NCBI GenBank assembly: GCA_020634855.1
Contig: JACKAU010000002.1
Span: forward strand, 310,001-374,000
Length of the DNA: 64,000 bases
Source of the DNA: Anaerolineales bacterium
Lineage (GTDB): Bacteria > Chloroflexota > Anaerolineae > 4572-78 > J111
Direction of reading: 5' to 3'
The notes beneath the pieces are model-generated. The model was not told the DNA's origin and ran no database searches. It saw only the letters and a list, made by a program, of their open reading frames with translations. Shown here piece by piece: positions 34,689 through 43,341 of the stretch. A program made the position numbers and the translations under genes. The first letter of the stretch is position 1. Each line of letters begins with the position of its first letter.

Positions 34689-35200
34689 GATGACGAATCA
34701 TTGACATTCCCTAGCGCCGGACGGGCGTGATTCGTCGAATCATTGACATTCCCTAGCGCCGGGCGACCGAGATTCGTCGAATCTTGACCTTCCCAAGCCT
34801 CCGGCGACCCAGACTCGTCGAATCAAGTCATTCCCAAGCCTCCGGCGACCGAGATTCGTCGAATCAAGTCGTTCCCAAGCCTCCGACGACCGAGATTCGT
34901 CGAATCTTGACCTTCCCAAGCCTCCGACGACCGTGATTCGTCGAATCTTGACCTTCCCAAGCCTCCGACGACCGAGATTCGTCGAATCTTGACCGTCCCA
35001 AGCCTCCGACGGTCTTGATTCGAGGAATCTCGACCTTCCCCAGCCTCGGAACGTCTTGAATTGATCAATCTTGGACCTTCCCAAGCCTCGGAACGTCTTG
35101 AATTGATCAATCTTAGACCGTCCCAAGGCTGGGAACGTCTTGATTCGAGGAATCTTAGACCGTCCCCAGCCTTGGAAGGTCGTGATTCTGAGCATTTTAC
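34689..35200. repeat. Minisatellite: about twelve 41-42 bp units with a conserved palindrome
   Basis: Unit starts at 34729, 34771, 34812, 34853, 34894, 34935, 34976, 35017, 35058, 35100, 35142 and 35184 give periods of 41 or 42, with a decayed unit before the first. Each unit begins with a 13-base palindrome: GATTCGTCGAATC in the left units, GATTCGAGGAATC and GAATTGATCAATC in the right ones. The rest reads like TTGACCTTCCCAAGCCTCCG plus ACGACCGA. The sequence changes along the array but each variant keeps the symmetry. There are no unique spacers, so it is not CRISPR. It lies just downstream of the SARP gene, which is transcribed towards it. Confidence 0.9.
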
Positions 35201-35217
35201 TGTTCCGATAGGCAAAC

Positions 35218-35262
35218 AAGGTGACAGCCGCTTTTTAATCGCAGCCAAGTGACTGTCACCTT
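35218..35262. repeat. Inverted repeat after the SARP gene
   Basis: AAGGTGACAG (35218-35227) pairs with CTGTCACCTT (35253-35262). It lies 24 bases past the SARP stop and may end that transcript, though no clear U-run follows. Related GTGACTG/CAGTCAC pairs occur at 39538-39615 and 53535-53585. Confidence 0.65.
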
Positions 35263-35285
35263 TTGAATTGCGTAACGCATATTGA

Positions 35286-38200
35286 TTACACAGCCATTAA
35301 TTCGGCCAGCAGGGTTTGGGCCGCTCGATGATCGGCGGTCGTCGCTCCTTCGCTAAACCAGCCATATATCTCAGCCAGTTGGCGACAGGCGGCGGCGGTT
35401 TGACCCTGTTGATGCCACAACTGGGCTAAACTGGTCACGGCGCGGAGTTCCAGCGATTTGGCGTTTTGCCGGCGGGCCAGGGCAATCGCTTGCTGAAAAT
35501 GCGCTTCGACGATCTCAGCCGGCGCGTTTGATCGGCTTAAGACGTCGCCTTTGAGACGGTACAGTTCGGCGGCCCACCACCGGTCGCCGCTTTGGGCGAC
35601 AATATCGAGCGCTTCATCTAGAACGGCCAGGGCGTCGGCGGTTTGGCCGGCGTGGGCGTACGCTTCGGCCAACAGGGTCAAAAAATAAGGAAACCAAACC
35701 AACGCCTGGGTTTCTCGTAAAATGGCCAAGCCCTGCCGGATGAGAATTAGCCCCGATTCGACCTGATCTTGTTTGGCCAAGGCCCAACCGTAGACAATCG
35801 TCGTACAGGCTTTCAACAACGAAAATCCTTTTTGGCGAGCCAGCGTTAAGGCGGCTTTGCTTTCCGCTTCAGCCGCAGCCGGCTCCTGCTGGAACTGATG
35901 CAGCAAGGCTTTGAAGTATAACGCGCCGGATAACCCAAAGTCAGACCGCAGGGCCTGAGCCTGGGTCAGAGCGGCCTGAATCTGGGCTATGGCCTGGTCC
36001 GGATAGCCCAGCAGCCAGAGTGTCGCCGCGTGAAAATGGCGACAGGATAAACCGGGGTCTTGCACCGCCCGGTAGGGATAGGCTTGGTACAGATCATAAT
36101 CGTAGCGGGCGATGGCTTCCTGCTGGTGCCGCCGGGCTTCATCAAATTGGCCTAGAGCAAACATTGTTTCGCTTTTGATCCAATGCGCTTCGATGCAGAC
36201 AATGGGATCGCGGCTCTGTTCGGCCAGGTCAAAGAGCCGGCTGCTCCATTCTTCGGCGCGGTGGTGTTCGGCGCGAACCAGATAACAGTTCCACAAGCCC
36301 CGAATAACCGGGATCATCAGCCCCAAGTCGTCGATTTCCGGCAGTAGACGCTGCGCTTCAAGATAAACCTGTTCTACTTCGGGCGCAGCATAGCCCTGCG
36401 TCATCACCAAAGGCTGGCCCAAGGCTAGGTACAGTTTTAGTTTCTGGTGAGCCGGCTCAGCGACGTCAGTGGCCGTCTCTAACAGCCGCAGTCCTTGGCG
36501 ATAGTTGACAACCGCTTCGTCATAGGCCGCCGATTTCATCGAGCGACTGCCGGCTAAGAGCAGATAGCTAATAGCTTTATCGGGCAATCCGGCGGCTTCA
36601 AAATGCAGCGCCAATTGGGCGGCTACGTCCTCGGTTTGATCAGCATATACCTGTTCCAAAATTCCACCGATGACTTCATGCAGAAAGGCGCGTTCCACCT
36701 CATCCAGACAATTGTACAGATATTGCTGAAACAGACTGTGGCGGAAACGATAAAAGGATAGGCGGGGGCCGGCGGCGCTCAACCATTGACGCCCCTGGGC
36801 CAAAACCAGATGGTGCTGCTGATCGACACTGTGACTCAAGCGCCGGATCATGACTCGCTCGTCAACGGCCTGGACCTGAGCCACTACTTCAGCTTTAAAG
36901 CTCTCGCCTTCAACGCTGGCGATCTTCAAGGTTTCGTATAATTCGTCCGGTAAGCGGCTTAAACGCTCGCCAATCACCCCTTCGATCCGAACCGGCAGCA
37001 TGGTCCAATCCAGGTGTGGACCTTCCCTCCAACAGCCTGACTCATCCTGAATTAAATCACCCCGCCGCTCCATTTCACCGAGAACTTCCAGGGTAAACAG
37101 GGCATTTCCTTTCGTGTGGCGATGTAGAGCCTCACGAAATGCTACTCCCAGTCGGTTAGGCTTGGTATCCAACAGAGCCTCGGTAAAATCTTTCGGTTCG
37201 ACCTCACCTAACGCCAGTTGGGTTAAGCCAAAGCGCCGCCGGAATTCGTTGAGCACCGCACTTAAGGGATGACGCTGACCGTCGCGGCCGACCGCTACAT
37301 CCGACTCGCGATAAATGCCGACGATCAAAATCCGGCTGCCGGTTAGCCGCCGGCCCAGATGAAACAGCAAGCTGATCGACCCGACATCGGCCCATTGGAG
37401 ATCATCGATCACGACTAGCAGTGGGACCTTTTTCGCCAGCGTTTGCAGCAATTTGGTGTACTGGTGAAACAGATCGCGCTGCTTGTAACTGGCCGGTCCT
37501 TTAGCCTCTTTTTTTTCGGCTACCAATGTTTTTAACTGGGTCAACCAGGGCGCACCGTTGGGCGCAGTGGCGGCCACGCGGGCCACCAAATTGGCATCGA
37601 AGGTAAACATATCGATTAAATCGGAACCGGTGGTAACCAGGGTGTGAATCACAAACGGGATTAAACGCCACAGCCGTTGGATGTAATCTTGATTAAAAAT
37701 ACCGCCGCCCCACTTGGTTTCTACGTCGCCGGTCAACAAATCCAAGATTTCCCGAAACGGCAGATAAGGATCGCCAATGCCGCCGTAGGCATTGCAGTTG
37801 CCGCCGGCCACGATCAGTTCCGGGTGCTGCATCTGAGCGCGTCGAGCAAATTCTTGGACCAGCGCGGTCTTGCCGCTGCCGGCTTCGCCCAGCACAAAGG
37901 CGACCGAACCGGCTCCGGTCAGAGCCAAATCCAAAAAGTTGTTCAACTGCTCAAGTTCCTGTTGGCGAGCCACAAAGGGTGTGTCAACAGCGGAAACGGA
38001 CGACGCCGGAAATAAAGCCGGTAGCAGACTTGAGACGCCGATGGTCGGAGCGGATGAGAGGGCTTCCGAAAGGGGAGGATAAGGGCTACTCTCAAGACGC
38101 ACCTGGCCGTCGCGTATCTGTTCATAGAGGGTCATCGTTTCCAGCGCCGGTTCAACAGCCAACTCTTCGGCTAAAATGCGGCGGCAAGTTTCATATTGGG

Positions 38201-38837
38201 TTAGCGCGGCGCTGCGTTGGCCGGTGACAGCCAGCAACTGCATAACTTGGCGATGAACTTCTTCACGCCAGGGGTCCAGGGTGAGCAGTTGACGGGCATA
38301 ATTTAAGCCCTGCCGGTAATCACGATCTTGTAAGTAATGGTTGACCAGTTTTTGTAAGACTTGCCGAAATTCAAGATGCCAGCTTTCTCGTTCGGCTACT
38401 AACCAGGTTTCAAATTGGGGCGAGTCGTCCAGGTAGAAATCAGCCATCAAATCGCCTTGGTATAAGGTTGCGGCTACAGCGAGATCCTCGACTTCGGGCG
38501 ACCGAGCTAAATCGTGGAACACCTCCGTGTCGATCCACAGCACCGAAGGGCGGCGAAGCTGAACCAGATGGCGATCGGTTTGCAGGCAGTTGGGCAAAAT
38601 AGAAGAGATGTTGTGTAGAACCCGACTGAGATTACCTCGGCCCCGTTCCTCAGATTTTTCACCCCAAAACAGATCGGCCAGATGAGTCCGGGACGCGGGC
38701 TGAGGCTGGACAGCCAAATAGCACAACAAAGCCACCGCTTTGCGCGACTCAAACCCGTGAAGCGGTGAGCCGTCAGCGCGTTCTATCTGCACCGGGCCAA
38801 GCATATAAAGGCGACCTATTTTTTCTATTTCTGTCAT
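35286..38837 (-). CDS. Large SARP/BTAD regulator with AAA ATPase and TPR repeats
   Basis: An 1183-residue cytoplasmic regulator. Residues 8-100 are an OmpR-like winged helix (GRLYMLGPVQIERADGSPLH), about 105-250 a BTAD domain, and about 285-500 a STAND-type ATPase with P-loop LGEAGSGKTALV and the Walker B region PLLVVIDDLQWAD. The C-terminal half has TPR repeats from about residue 750. Such proteins work as ATP-gated transcription switches with the ligand bound by the TPR part. It starts at ATG 38837, divergent from a cupin-like gene across 277 bases with no other gene, so the cupin gene is a candidate target. Confidence 0.92.
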   Translation of the reverse strand: MTEIEKIGRLYMLGPVQIERADGSPLHGFESRKAVALLCYLAVQPQPASRTHLADLFWGEKSEERGRGNLSRVLHNISSILPNCLQTDRHLVQLRRPSVLWIDTEVFHDLARSPEVEDLAVAATLYQGDLMADFYLDDSPQFETWLVAERESWHLEFRQVLQKLVNHYLQDRDYRQGLNYARQLLTLDPWREEVHRQVMQLLAVTGQRSAALTQYETCRRILAEELAVEPALETMTLYEQIRDGQVRLESSPYPPLSEALSSAPTIGVSSLLPALFPASSVSAVDTPFVARQQELEQLNNFLDLALTGAGSVAFVLGEAGSGKTALVQEFARRAQMQHPELIVAGGNCNAYGGIGDPYLPFREILDLLTGDVETKWGGGIFNQDYIQRLWRLIPFVIHTLVTTGSDLIDMFTFDANLVARVAATAPNGAPWLTQLKTLVAEKKEAKGPASYKQRDLFHQYTKLLQTLAKKVPLLVVIDDLQWADVGSISLLFHLGRRLTGSRILIVGIYRESDVAVGRDGQRHPLSAVLNEFRRRFGLTQLALGEVEPKDFTEALLDTKPNRLGVAFREALHRHTKGNALFTLEVLGEMERRGDLIQDESGCWREGPHLDWTMLPVRIEGVIGERLSRLPDELYETLKIASVEGESFKAEVVAQVQAVDERVMIRRLSHSVDQQHHLVLAQGRQWLSAAGPRLSFYRFRHSLFQQYLYNCLDEVERAFLHEVIGGILEQVYADQTEDVAAQLALHFEAAGLPDKAISYLLLAGSRSMKSAAYDEAVVNYRQGLRLLETATDVAEPAHQKLKLYLALGQPLVMTQGYAAPEVEQVYLEAQRLLPEIDDLGLMIPVIRGLWNCYLVRAEHHRAEEWSSRLFDLAEQSRDPIVCIEAHWIKSETMFALGQFDEARRHQQEAIARYDYDLYQAYPYRAVQDPGLSCRHFHAATLWLLGYPDQAIAQIQAALTQAQALRSDFGLSGALYFKALLHQFQQEPAAAEAESKAALTLARQKGFSLLKACTTIVYGWALAKQDQVESGLILIRQGLAILRETQALVWFPYFLTLLAEAYAHAGQTADALAVLDEALDIVAQSGDRWWAAELYRLKGDVLSRSNAPAEIVEAHFQQAIALARRQNAKSLELRAVTSLAQLWHQQGQTAAACRQLAEIYGWFSEGATTADHRAAQTLLAELMAV

Positions 38838-39114
38838 AGAAATTCACGCCTGCCGTCAACTTAACGTCCAGAAAAGTTAAAAGCGAAGAGTTTGCGAAGG
38901 ATTTCCGAAGCGTAGTAGGTAAACTATATCAAAGATTAGTCTAGGAGGCAAAACAATTTAAGAGACAATGGATCGCTAATTTAGTGAGTAAGCCGGGTAA
39001 GGTCACCCAGACGGGAGCGGGGCAAACTTTTTTGTTATTGGGTTGCCTTACCCCTTTTGCTCAATTAAAAAAGAACCTGTTACGATCCCTAAAGCGCCAA
39101 AAATGGGAGGAACC

Positions 39115-39540
39115 ATGGTGGTTTCAAATGGTAATAAAAAAATTGGATGCATTCAAGCCACTCAATTCGATGATCTACAAAGCCGGGAGCGGCTAGTAGG
39201 AGTTTTGAGCAGTATTCTGATAGTTCAAGACCGGCCTTTTGACGACAACGACGCCACCCGCGATATTGAACCGGTCTTAGCTCAGTTAGGCAAATATCGC
39301 GTTGGGTTGATCCGCGTGCCGCCCGGCTGCGGTCCCTCCTATTACAGTCAAGAGTTTTATACAGCCTTTATGCCCTTGACCGGCCAGTGGCATTACGCCT
39401 GGCCAATCGATAATGAAGCAGAGGGAAAGGTTATGATCGAACCGACCGATCTACTCTTTTTGCCGACCGGTTCGGGTCGAAGTTTTGAAAATATCGGGGA
39501 GCAAGAAGCCTGGCTGTTAGGTATTGCTGAAATCAGATGA
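39115..39540 (+). CDS. Cupin-like protein
   Basis: ATG 39115 has GGGAGG five bases upstream; the frame extends further but without a good start. The 141-residue product has a small beta-barrel pattern (YTAFMPLTGQWHYAWPID, then EPTDLLFLPTGSGRSFENIG). The usual cupin metal residues are only partly present (His in QWHYAW). It lies divergent from the SARP/AAA/TPR gene. A small-molecule binding or sensing role is plausible; no enzyme can be named. Confidence 0.6.
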   Translation: MVVSNGNKKIGCIQATQFDDLQSRERLVGVLSSILIVQDRPFDDNDATRDIEPVLAQLGKYRVGLIRVPPGCGPSYYSQEFYTAFMPLTGQWHYAWPIDNEAEGKVMIEPTDLLFLPTGSGRSFENIGEQEAWLLGIAEIR

Positions 39541-39615
39541 CAGTCACTTTTCCTCGGATTAATACCACTTATTTGGCAAAATCAGCCCTGCATTACCGGC
39601 GTTAAGTGACTGCCA
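39538..39615. repeat. Inverted repeat overlapping the cupin stop
   Basis: TGACAGTCACTT (39538-39549, including the TGA stop) is mirrored by AAGTGACTGCCA (39604-39615) with one mismatch. It shares its core with 35218-35262 and 53535-53585. Confidence 0.6.
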
Positions 39616-39660
39616 CCTATTGAGGAACAACTCTAATACGAACCACAAACCAACCGAGTT

Positions 39661-40068
39661 TTAAGGGGCTATGGGGGGAGTGTCGCCCAAAGTGCCTTCA
39701 AATTTGGAGTCTTCCTCGCCGGCCAGGGTGTGGGTCTTTTGATCGTACTTGCCCTGTAGATCGTTATAGCGCGTCCCCTCCCACAAGGGTACGCCGTTGA
39801 AATAGGCGGCTCGACCCATGCGGTGGGCGGCGACGGGGGCAGTTAGCAGCAAAAACATAATGGTGGCAATGGCCCGACTGGAGATACTCAGATGATCAAA
39901 GAAGGCAACCGCAGCGAGTAGGATAAAGATCACCCCCAGGGTTGACGATTTGGTTGAGGCCGACATCCGCAAATACAAATCAGGCAAGCGTACCACCCCA
40001 ATGGCCGAAATCAACATAAAAGCCGCTCCAATAAAGATACAGATGAGACCGAGTATTTCTCGTATCAT
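39661..40068 (-). CDS. mrpG: Mrp antiporter subunit G
   Basis: A 135-residue membrane protein with three helices: REILGLICIFIGAAFMLISA, then GVIFILLAAVAFFDHL, then IATIMFLLLTAPVAAHRMGR. The C-terminal DSKFEGTLGD tail is soluble. It is the last gene of the operon and overlaps mrpF by four bases. Confidence 0.94.
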   Translation of the reverse strand: MIREILGLICIFIGAAFMLISAIGVVRLPDLYLRMSASTKSSTLGVIFILLAAVAFFDHLSISSRAIATIMFLLLTAPVAAHRMGRAAYFNGVPLWEGTRYNDLQGKYDQKTHTLAGEEDSKFEGTLGDTPPIAP

Positions 40069-40331
40069 TTTGTCCCCTTTTCCACGTAATAAGCAAAAGC
40101 AATCGTACCTAAAAACGAAACCAAAGCGACAATCAAGGCCACGTCCAGGAAGATCGGTTCGTTGTAGGCAATGGCGTAGGCCGCAATCACGCCGATCCCC
40201 AGCGTGGTCATCAAATCAAGAGCCACCACCCGATCAGACAAGGTGGGGCCTTTGATCAAGCGAATTAACGTCAAGAGGATGGCTAACATTAAGACTGGTA
40301 AGATAACGGTAAAATCGATAATTTGCAGCAT
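40065..40331 (-). CDS. mrpF: Mrp antiporter subunit F
   Basis: An 88-residue subunit with three helices and the family segment IRLIKGPTLSDRVVALDLMT. It starts at ATG 40331, sharing one base with the mrpE stop (TAATG). Confidence 0.95.
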   Translation of the reverse strand: MLQIIDFTVILPVLMLAILLTLIRLIKGPTLSDRVVALDLMTTLGIGVIAAYAIAYNEPIFLDVALIVALVSFLGTIAFAYYVEKGTK

Positions 40332-40804
40332 TATTCGAACACCTCAATGACCTTGCGCTCAAAACCGTCTTTGATTTCGTGCTGAAACGCTTCCACATTA
40401 TCGACGTGCATTCCGTGCACGTAGATAACGCTGCGGTCGCTGGACACATCAATGCTGAGCGTGCCAGGCGTCAAGGTAATCATATTAGCCAGGGTCGTTA
40501 TACCTAAATCGGTTTTCGAATCGAGCGGAACGGCGATAATCCCGGGCCGCATCGAGCTAAACGGAGCCAGAACACTGTAGGCCACACGTAAATTCGCTTT
40601 AATCAACTCCCAAAGAAAAAGAGCCACCAACTCGATAACCTGCCGTAGTTTTACAAAATAATCGGACGCGCCCATAACATACTGCATCATCCATAGCGCC
40701 ACATAGCCCAATACAAAGCCGGCCAATAGATTAGTGCCTGTAAATTCGCCCAGCAGCGCCGCCCAGGCTAAGGCTAATAGAATATTAAGTAGAAATATGC
40801 CCAT
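40331..40804 (-). CDS. mrpE: Mrp antiporter subunit E
   Basis: A 157-residue subunit. Two or three N-terminal helices are followed by a cytoplasmic part with the conserved MITLTPGTLSIDVSSD. MrpE is needed for antiporter assembly. It is 73 bases after mrpD; that gap carries a partial copy of the MITE-like sequence seen at 32746. Confidence 0.95.
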   Translation of the reverse strand: MGIFLLNILLALAWAALLGEFTGTNLLAGFVLGYVALWMMQYVMGASDYFVKLRQVIELVALFLWELIKANLRVAYSVLAPFSSMRPGIIAVPLDSKTDLGITTLANMITLTPGTLSIDVSSDRSVIYVHGMHVDNVEAFQHEIKDGFERKVIEVFE

Positions 40805-40877
40805 GCTGTTTCTCCAAAAACGAGGTTAGTTTAAGAACATTCAGTGCTTAGCCCACAGCCGTCAGGCCGACGTCAAT

Positions 40878-42404
40878 TTATTGGGCTTGCACAATACCTT
40901 CAAGTAATTCCGGTCTAACGGCCTGGATATATTGGTTGGGATCCAGTAATTGGTCAGCCGCGGCTATGGCGAGTTGAACAAACGGCTCAGCGAAGAGACC
41001 AATCGTAATCGTCACCGCCGCTAGAGCGACAACAGGCACGATGTACCCGGCCAAGGTACCCAGCGACGGATTTTCCGGCGGGTTAGCCGGATCGATATTG
41101 GGATCGGCTTTCCAAAAAACCTCGGCCCAGATTTTGGTCATCGAAAAGATCGTCAACAGACTGACCACCAAGGCCACCGCTACAATCGTATACTGGCCAA
41201 TTTCAAGACCGGCCCGAATTAAAACGAATTTGGCCCAAAAACCGGACAGCGGCGGAATACCGGCCAGAGAAAAGGCCGGAATAAGGAACAAAACCCCCAA
41301 CAACGGGTATAGACTATAAATACCGCCCAGTTTCTTCAATTGATACGTGCCGCGCAGCCGGTAAACCACCCCGCTGACCAAAAACAGATTAGTTTTGACC
41401 ACGATATGGTGCGTAATGTAAAAAACGGCTCCGGCTATGGCTAAAGGCGTATACAGGGCCAGCCCCATGACCATATAACCAATCTGGCTGACGATGTGAA
41501 ATGACAGAATACGACGAAACTCATTCTGAGAAGCGGCGCCTAAAACGCCGGTAAGCATCGTCAACCCCGCCACCACCATCAAGACGGTGTGGGTATAGGC
41601 CGTATCGATAATAAACAGCAGCGTAAACACCCGGATGAGGGTATAGACCCCTACTTTAGTCAACAATCCGGAAAAGATGGCCGATACGGCCACCGGTGGG
41701 GTATGGTACGAGGCGGGCAGCCAGAAAAACAGCGGAAACACGGCCGCCTTGAGGCCAAAAGCAATTAAAAAGAGCATGGCCAGGGTTAGCACCAAGCCGG
41801 GTTGGTCCGACTGCCTGAGTTGAATCGATAAGTCAGCCATATTCAACGTCCCGACCAGGCCATAGATCAAGCCGACCGCTGCCAAGAAGATAGCCGAAGA
41901 AATGAGGTTGAGCGTGACATATTTGATGCCGCCCTCCAACTGGTTCGGCTCACCGCCTAAAGCGACCAGCACAAACGAGGAGATGAGCATAACCTCAAAC
42001 CAAACGTACAGGTTGAACAGGTCGCCGGTTAAAAAGGAGCCGCAAATCCCCATCAACAAGATTTGGTACAGCGGATGGTAGCCATAGGCCTCGCGCGCCG
42101 AGTCCATGCTGGCCAGCGAATAAATCGCCACCGAAATAGCCATCAATCCGGCCAGAACGACCATGATGGCGCTGAGCAAATCGGCGACCAGAGTGATGCC
42201 AAATGGGGCCGGCCAATTGCTCATTTGCATCACCAAAATACCATCTTGCCATACGGTAAACAGCAGAATGATACTGATGACAAACAGCGCGGCTGAACCG
42301 GCCACACTCAACACCCGCTGAGCGGTGCGATGGTTCCAGAGCAAAATCAAGATGATACCGGTCACAAAGGGGATAAGAATGGGCAAAACGACAAGAATAT
42401 TCAT
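40878..42404 (-). CDS. mrpD: Mrp antiporter subunit D (NuoN/L-like)
   Basis: The true start is ATG 42404 (MNILVVLPILIPFVTG), seven bases after the mrpC stop; the longer frame from 42521 runs into mrpC. The 508-residue product has about 14 membrane helices and the proton-translocating family motifs: Glu in YVWFEVMLISSFVLVALG, Lys in LIAFGLKAAVFPLFFWLP, and HHIVVKTNLFLVSG. Confidence 0.95.
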   Translation of the reverse strand: MNILVVLPILIPFVTGIILILLWNHRTAQRVLSVAGSAALFVISIILLFTVWQDGILVMQMSNWPAPFGITLVADLLSAIMVVLAGLMAISVAIYSLASMDSAREAYGYHPLYQILLMGICGSFLTGDLFNLYVWFEVMLISSFVLVALGGEPNQLEGGIKYVTLNLISSAIFLAAVGLIYGLVGTLNMADLSIQLRQSDQPGLVLTLAMLFLIAFGLKAAVFPLFFWLPASYHTPPVAVSAIFSGLLTKVGVYTLIRVFTLLFIIDTAYTHTVLMVVAGLTMLTGVLGAASQNEFRRILSFHIVSQIGYMVMGLALYTPLAIAGAVFYITHHIVVKTNLFLVSGVVYRLRGTYQLKKLGGIYSLYPLLGVLFLIPAFSLAGIPPLSGFWAKFVLIRAGLEIGQYTIVAVALVVSLLTIFSMTKIWAEVFWKADPNIDPANPPENPSLGTLAGYIVPVVALAAVTITIGLFAEPFVQLAIAAADQLLDPNQYIQAVRPELLEGIVQAQ

Positions 42405-42411
42405 GGATTGT

Positions 42412-42768
42412 CTAGGCCTCTTGTAAGTCGGTTGAACGCATTTGGTCAAAGTCGTCGGTATTAACAGTTTGGTAAGCGCGTTTGACCAGAACGATGGCAA
42501 ACGCCTGCACGCCAAAGCCAATCACAATGGCGGTTAAGATCAAAGCCTGCGGCAGCGGATCGGCAAAGGGAGCATGGAGGGCTTCCCCTTCATGGCCGAT
42601 AATGGGCGGGCTGGCCCGCGTCAAACGACCGATGGTAAAAATCATCAGGTTGGCCGCGTGACCTAAAAGTCCTAGCCCCAGGATTAACTTGACAATACTC
42701 CGCCGTAAAATCATATAAAAGCCGGCTGTATACAAAGCGCCGATAACAAATGCCAGAATAACTTCCAC
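42412..42768 (-). CDS. mrpC: Mrp antiporter subunit C (NuoK-like)
   Basis: A 118-residue subunit of three helices with LGLGLLGHAANLMIFTIGR and, after a loop, DPLPQALILTAIVIGFGVQA, as in MrpC and NuoK. It starts two bases after the mrpB stop. Confidence 0.95.
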   Translation of the reverse strand: MEVILAFVIGALYTAGFYMILRRSIVKLILGLGLLGHAANLMIFTIGRLTRASPPIIGHEGEALHAPFADPLPQALILTAIVIGFGVQAFAIVLVKRAYQTVNTDDFDQMRSTDLQEA

Positions 42769-42770
42769 GG

Positions 42771-43184
42771 TTAGCCCTCCTCGATCAGCGAAAAGATGAT
42801 CAGCAATGTCACGCCCACCACCACAATATAAACGCCCATATCAAATATGACCGGCGTGCCTATTTTACCCAGAACCGGCAGAGTTTCGCTGTACCACAAG
42901 CCGGTCATAAACGGCAATCCTTTGAATAGGGACAGCGAAGCGCTGCTGACCGCAACTAACAACCCCACCCCTATGAGCGTTCTTGGTTCGACGCGAAGAG
43001 CTTGGCGAACTTCGGTCAGACTGTTGGTGAATGAGTACAAGGCAAAGGCGGCGGCGGCTACTAACCCGCCAATAAAACCACCGCCCGGCTCATGATGGCC
43101 TCGTAGCAGGATGAAGATCGAAAAAATGAGCATCAGCGGTAGCATGTAGCGGATGGCGGTGGATAAGATGACCGAAAATTGCAT
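42771..43184 (-). CDS. mrpB: Mrp antiporter subunit B
   Basis: A 137-residue subunit with four helices and the signature RGHHEPGGGFIGGLVAAAAF. It is separated from mrpA by 157 bases of tandem repeats, the only large gap in the operon. Confidence 0.95.
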   Translation of the reverse strand: MQFSVILSTAIRYMLPLMLIFSIFILLRGHHEPGGGFIGGLVAAAAFALYSFTNSLTEVRQALRVEPRTLIGVGLLVAVSSASLSLFKGLPFMTGLWYSETLPVLGKIGTPVIFDMGVYIVVVGVTLLIIFSLIEEG

Positions 43185-43195
43185 AAGCTATCTCC

Positions 43196-43341
43196 TTGAT
43201 GGATGGTTTGTTTGTTGGTTTGTTTGTTGGTTGGTTGGTTGGTTAATTTGTTAGTTTGTTATTGATTGATTGATTGGTAATTGGTTTTTGACCAACTATC
43301 CCACTAGCCAACTATCCCACCAACCAACTATCCCAATTATC
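43196..43341. repeat. Low-complexity repeats between mrpA and mrpB
   Basis: On the plus strand, runs of TTGG and TTTG (about 43203-43245) and TTGA lead into copies of CCAACTATCCCAC ending at the mrpA stop. It is a microsatellite in the mRNA leader of mrpB, prone to length change. Confidence 0.85.

Noticed and set aside
34689..35200. CRISPR array
   Set aside because: Units are contiguous and similar along their whole length, with no unique spacers and no cas genes nearby.
34740..35248. Two long overlapping minus-strand frames (159 and 141 codons)
   Set aside because: They are translations of the 41-42 base array. The period shifts the frame each unit, there is no RBS, and both frames are equally open, as expected of a stop-poor repeat.
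42405..42521. Longer mrpD start
   Set aside because: It would overlap mrpC by over 100 bases; ATG 42404 gives the standard N-terminus right after the mrpC stop.
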